Shown piece by piece: positions 59,324 to 64,000 of a stretch of DNA of 64,000 nt (position 1 is the first letter of the stretch; every line of letters begins with the position of its first letter). Origin of the DNA: Ochromonas danica (lineage: Eukaryota > Sar > Chrysophyceae > Chromulinales > Chromulinaceae). The notes beneath the pieces are model-generated. The model did not search any database, was not told where the DNA came from, and worked only from the letters and a program-made list of their open reading frames with translations. The translations under genes and the position numbers were made by a program. The stretch spans positions 1-64,000 of the forward strand of contig VKHL01000110.1 of NCBI GenBank assembly GCA_015146655.1, given 5' to 3'.

Positions 59324-59760
59324 TCAAACCTGTCGGCGGTCTGTCAGTGTCCGCACAATGGAGCCCACGCCTGCTTTCTCCACCAACTGTGCGTGAATCT
59401 TGAGCATGGAAGCACAGTTCTTTGCTCTTCCCATTAACTTATAGACATACTTCATTAATTGATCACAAGCTTCAAGACTCAAAGCATTGACAGCTTTGGC
59501 TAAATCTGCATCTGAAGCTGCGGTCGTGATTTTCTCAATCAACACCGTATTTGCTTCCTAGTGAAGTCAAAATACATCACAACCTCTCTTGTTAAACAGA
59601 GAGATAGAAAAGAATGATATTCCCTCACCTTAATTTCTTCTGATTTTCCTCCACCAGGTAATGGTTGCAAACAAAGGACCAGTGCTTCCGTATAATTCTT
59701 TTTGCTTAAAAGTTGATCAACTTGAGTTGTTCTAGCACTCATTTCATTTTGTTCTGCCAT
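59324..59760 (-). CDS. ARPC5: Arp2/3 complex subunit 5 (p16-Arc), 121 aa
   Basis: Exons are 59760-59629 and 59557-59324 (minus strand). The protein starts MAEQNEMSARTTQVDQLLSK, with YTEALVLCLQPLPGGGKS, AKAVNALSLEACDQLMKYVY, KLMGRAKNCASMLKIHAQLV and the characteristic end KAGVGSIVRTLTDRRQV. It is an all-helical subunit that ties Arp2 to the Arp2/3 complex and so supports branched actin networks. It is shorter than human ARPC5 (151 aa) because the acidic N-terminal extension is missing. It converges on the release-factor gene with about 175 bp between stops, and is divergent from Nup155. Confidence 0.9.
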
Positions 59761-60029
59761 CTTTCAATAAAATTAATTTAAATTGTATCCCACAATGTCA
59801 ATGTAGAAAGATCGTCAAATAGACTTATCAATCTTTTGATCTTTTCCCTTTCCCTTCTTGGCCTTTTGGCCTCTGAGATCTAAAGAAACGCGTTTCCCTC
59901 TTATAAGCAGCTTTTCTCTCTGTGCTCTGACTAGTACTATTGCGTGGGGACTATCTGTCTTCTTTGGTCATCGCCTGCCATTGGCCATCATCTCGTCATC
60001 TCGTCATCCTCCATTGCTTGATAGCCAGC

Positions 60030-63000
60030 ATGACTGATCGTGAACTAAATAAAGAACAGAATTTTAAGGTATGAATACTTGGTTTACTCTTTCTCTTGTG
60101 AGTTGAGTTGGCTATTCTATGGGATAGAAGAAAGTATATTTATATATGAAAATTGAAAGAAACCTTCCTTTCTCATTCTTCTTCTTATGATTTGATTATT
60201 ACTGATGTTGGTGATACTATTAGAGCATTCAAAGTGCTGGGGATGCAATTCAAGATCGTCAACGACAAGATGAGACATGCTGTCGTGATCTTTACGATCA
60301 ATTCTTCTATCAGTCACATTTGCCTGGATGTCATCGTTACTTCGTTGAACCATATCGCAGTGTTTTAGGTCCTATGGTGAGTGTCATCTTTACCTTTTCT
60401 CTTCTATTCTCTAACCACCTTCTTGTCTTATTTATTGTGTTGTTTACTAGGTGGAACGCGGTGAATTCATTTCTTTGCCTCCACCGATTGCAAATCATTA
60501 TTCCAAAATTGAATGTGCTTCCTTCATGGGACTTATTCCTGAGATCAATCGGTGAGTAATGATGTAATAAGACTTATACTTCTTCTCTTCTTTATCTCTC
60601 TGTGTGTAATGAGCAGGGCGTGGATAACAATTGATAACACGTTGTACCTTTGGAACTATTTCAAACCCGAAGAGTTTGAAGTCTTTGATGGATTGACTGA
60701 GGCCATCATCTCTGTTGCTCTGTGTGCCCCGAAAGCTGGTATCTTCCAAGCAAGTGTCCAGTATGTATTAGCTTTAGCTACTCCTGCTGAAGTTATCTTA
60801 TTAGCTTTGTGTACTTGTGTGGGCAAGGATCAAAGACCCAGTTTGCGTCTTGTACCCACAGCCTATCGACTACCCTCAGATAATGTCACCATGCTAAAGA
60901 TTATTGGCTCTCATCTTGGACGTATCTTTATGGCAGGTAATGACGGAAATATATATGAGTTGGACTATAGTTATTCAGAGAATCCATGGGCTTCTTTGGT
61001 TGGAGGTGCCCCCCAACACAAATGTCGTAAAATCAACCATTTTGCTTGGCAGTGGTCGCTAGTCAACATTGTTCCACCTTTCTTACGCTCTCTTGCAGAA
61101 TTGGAAGATACTTTAGCTGATATTGTTGTGGACAACACCAGGAATATTCTATATGCGGTTACTGCTCAAGGTGTTTTGAATGCTTTCTATCTTGGTCGAC
61201 AAGGACAGGAAACAATATATTTTGGAAAAAGTTTCCGTCTCCTTGAGGAGTCGCGTAGCTTTCTGTCAAGTGGTCGTGGTGCTGCTGAAAGCTCTCCAAA
61301 GGCTGACACTTTTAAAGATGTTACGTTACCCGGCTTTCAAGTGACTGGTCTCTTTCCTCTTGCAGTCACTGAGTCAAAGAAAGTGCATTTGGTAGCTGTA
61401 CTAGCTAATGGTGTGCGAATCTATGTGTCAATCCTCGTAGGCTCTCGAATGCATTATATGAAGCCTGCAACGTCACCTAACGATCCCATTCCAAATGGTT
61501 TGGAAATCGCTCATGTACGCAGTCCTCCCTCCGCTGCAACTCTGAGCAATGCCACTCAAGCTGGTCGCTATGAGGACAATGCTGATATTGAGAATGGCAG
61601 TGTACCTCTGCTCCTTCCAGCTCAATCATTGCAGAGCAGCTGTTCGTATTATAGTCATGGATTATATCTGTTGGCAGTTGAGAAGCCACAGCAACCCGAT
61701 GAATTAGTAGCTATCTATGAAGATGCGGTGCTCCGTAATTCTGTCTCCACTAGTATTTCTGGTCCCAGTCCTCTGCCTTGTCTGCGAGAAGGTGTATCAG
61801 TTCCATTGGACGCCAATAGCAACACTGGCAAGATCTATGATATTAAAGAGAATGTGGCTCCATTTTATGACGAAACTTTTTGTGAGCTGAGAAGCCTCTT
61901 TGCTCATTCACGCACTCCCATGAGTAATAATCTTATTCGTGACTTGTCGCAGTTTGCTGCTCCAAGCCATAGAGCAACAGTTGGAGCCTCTCCTACCCCT
62001 TCTCCCAAGGGTGTCTTGGATGTGTTTGGTGGATGGCTTGATCAGAATATCGGTGTTTCATCTTCTTCACAACAAGTTCCTACATCATATTCAAACACTC
62101 TCTTCACATCGTCATCTACTGGATATGATCTGAACAACTTCGATCAGCTGATCACTTTGAATGAGGGATTAGATCAGTTTATTCCTTCATCTTCCTGCTT
62201 TAGCCAAAGGCAAATTCTTGTGCTCACTAATCAGGGTATCCAGGTATTCAAGAAGTTACGCCCTATTGATATTATGAGCAGATTCCTGTCCCAAGGACAG
62301 AGGCATTCGGATGATTTGGTGAAGCGATGCTTCGCATTGTATGGACAGTTACCAGCGTGTATTCTTTGTTTAGCTGTGGCTTGTGCTATTCCGCGTGATA
62401 CTGGTGGCGCACCTGTTATTGATGGATCAAAGAAAGCATTGATTCCACTGCCATTGAATAATATCCAACAACGAGCTGTGAGCACTTTATTGGCATTCGC
62501 AACACCAGCAAGCTACCGTGCTCTCGCCCCTACCACTTCCTCGTCAGCTTTGCATGACAGTCGATTAGTGGTGAGTGGAAACAATGTGGAATATATCAAA
62601 TCAACTTCTCATGATGCTCTTTATGCATTCCTTGGAAGAGTACTGCGACCAATATGGTTACGACCTGTGGTACAAAAAATGGATTTGAAAATTGTTTCCT
62701 TCTGGCGCAGTGGAATTATTGATGAAATTCGTAGACCTTTAAATATGCTGGCTGACTTGATGCGCAACTATTTCTCGGCTGCTATTATGGGCAATTATCA
62801 TAAGTCTGCTGCTGCAAATGACCAGTTCAATCGTGGTGGGATGGCTGGGATGGGAAGCTCCTTAATGACAAATCAAATTGCTGCGAGAGCTCAGCAGCAG
62901 GTTAATCCTGAACGATTGCTTCAATATCAGGCCAAACTATTGGAAGACGAGTCAATGCAATCCTTTTATTTGCTTGTGAGCCGTTCTTTACATGCTTTGG

Positions 63001-64000
63001 CTTTTATCGATGCTCTCGTTGCCTTAGTATATGAGTGGAATCTGCCCATTAGTCTTGTGGAGCTTGCTGATTGCACTTTCCGTTCTCTCGTGGTCTTACC
63101 TAGAATGCATTCTCATGTGAAGAAGATTATTCAAGAGATTATCCAGACTGTCTCCAAGATTCCTAGTAAAGAACAAGTAGCAGACGAGTTGATCGATCTG
63201 TTGTCTCGAGAATGTTATCATTACTTCTCTGCTGGTGATCGCTATTCTTATGAGGCCTTTCGATTGGTTGAAATCTTCACTAAGCGTAGAAAAGCTAGTG
63301 ACGAGACAATGGGGAACATTGCGGAGTTAAATACATTAGCTGCGAGAAGTGTTGATTACTTTGTCAAAGCAGCTGCCACGTGGAATAGTGTTGAAGATGT
63401 GATGGGAGATCGTTCAGATTTGCAACAAGCCTGCACTGCCTTGTTGTCTTTGGGTTCTGTTGGATATCAAGGTATTGTAGATATTGCATTAAAGGCTGCC
63501 AATAGCTTCCGTGTTTGGACGACTTCTTCCGATCACATCTCTGTTTCTACTTCCCTCGGCAGACCTCCTTCTTCTTCAGCTGCTCCATCATCCTCGTCTG
63601 CTGGTGCTAATCAGCCTGTTTCTTCTTGGGATACTAGCTTCTTCCATGGAGGATCCATTCTCACTGCCTCTGATGCAAGTCTTTGTGTGGATGCCTGCTA
63701 TCGCTGTCTGGTACAACAAATCAGTTGGGTTGGCTCTGAAGGCAACCTGGGCAGTGGATTGACTCTGTCAAACTCTACTCCTTCCTCTACCTATCTTGCA
63801 GACCGATCAAAGTCTCCTGCTAATCGTATGGTGGATGTATTAGCCATGGTTCAACGTACCTTATCTACATCTAATGATATTGTTTTACATGAAATGCTTT
63901 TTGATCGCCTCCTCAATGAGCGCTCAGATGTTCTATTGCAAGTTTCTTCTCCTCATCTAGAACCTTTTCTAAGAGGCCGTGATCCTGTCTTTTTATATAA
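60030..64000 (+). CDS. NUP155: Nucleoporin Nup155/Nup170 family, 3' partial
   Basis: Exons are 60030-60068, 60224-60376, 60451-60551 and 60617 to beyond 64000; the last exon stays open to the window end. About 1225 residues are present of a usual ~1390. The N-terminal part is the Nup155-type beta-propeller: DRQRQDETCCRDLYDQFFYQ, GEFISLPPPIANHYS, INRAWITIDNTLYLWNY, GRIFMAGNDGNIYELDYS and LYAVTAQGVLNAFYLG. The alpha-helical C-terminal half follows (LYAFLGRVLRPIWLRPVV, RSLHALAFIDALVALVYEWN, LELASPHLEPFL-type end). Nup155 is an inner-ring scaffold of the nuclear pore that contacts membrane and Nup35/Nup93 partners. It is divergent from ARPC5 with 269 bp between starts. Confidence 0.92.

Noticed and set aside
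59311-59336. Hairpin ACAGGT...ACCTGT with GTTCAAA-type loop, resembling a tRNA T-arm
   Set aside because: No acceptor, D or anticodon arms fit around it, and it overlaps the ARPC5 stop codon.
61939-63762. Short + strand ORFs inside the Nup155 region
   Set aside because: They are other-frame shadows of the long Nup155 exon, which stays open from 60617 to the window end.
1-64000. Retrotransposon, virus-like or DNA-transposon insertions
   Set aside because: No reverse transcriptase, integrase, transposase, capsid or terminal-repeat pattern was found; gaps are short and genes intact.

Overview
The window is nuclear DNA of a flagellated eukaryote, most likely a photosynthetic stramenopile (ochrophyte alga). 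I reconstructed 25 protein genes and about 53 GT-AG introns. Most introns are 57-127 bp; five are longer (155, 321, 343 and 526 bp being the clearest). Two proteins start with a signal peptide followed by an aromatic residue and a transit-peptide-like stretch (a dehydroascorbate reductase with VGAF at the cleavage point, and a small membrane protein with TLAF). That is the bipartite plastid-import signal of algae with red secondary plastids. An axonemal dynein heavy chain and the transition-zone protein TMEM231 show that the organism builds flagella. Base composition looks moderate, and simple repeats are common. I saw no transposon, virus-like element, rRNA, tRNA or CRISPR array.

Layout. 1-11 kb: an IGHMBP2-type helicase (5' cut by the window edge), convergent with a very long Uso1/p115 golgin carrying a fresh 138-bp tandem triplication. 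11-21 kb: an unknown 209-aa protein, a kleisin (Rad21/Rec8), a papain-type protease, the bifunctional lysine-degradation enzyme LKR/SDH, mitochondrial ATP synthase subunit d, and a plastid-targeted protein. 21-34.5 kb: TMEM231, a PH-kinase-EF-hand protein, a SUMF2-like FGE paralogue, N-myristoyltransferase, the U5 snRNP protein Dim1/TXNL4A, plastid DHAR, a PWI-domain SRRM1-like splicing factor and a TMEM144-type transporter. 34.5-55.6 kb: an unrecognised 1549-aa helical protein, a zinc-ribbon-like gene with reading-frame trouble, a 4088-aa kelch-IPT-filamin dynein heavy chain, and a divergent EF-hand gene. 55.9-64 kb: TFIIA-gamma, a secreted protein resembling the bacterial Tlde1/DUF2778 fold, an organellar class-I release factor with an unusual recognition loop, ARPC5, and Nup155 (3' cut by the window edge).

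Most genes are housekeeping and unrelated in function, so there is no operon-like logic. The architecture is still striking: 20 of 24 neighbouring pairs switch strand, giving alternating shared promoters and shared 3' ends. Clusters of a GTTAA/TTAAGTTAA word recur in several upstream regions. The best candidates for new biology are the secreted Tlde1-like protein (possible bacterial acquisition), the release factor with an altered codon-recognition loop, the kinase with a large activation-loop insertion, and the head-to-head pair of kelch dynein and EF-hand genes. All exon joins are read by eye from splice signals and frame continuity; none is supported by transcripts here.
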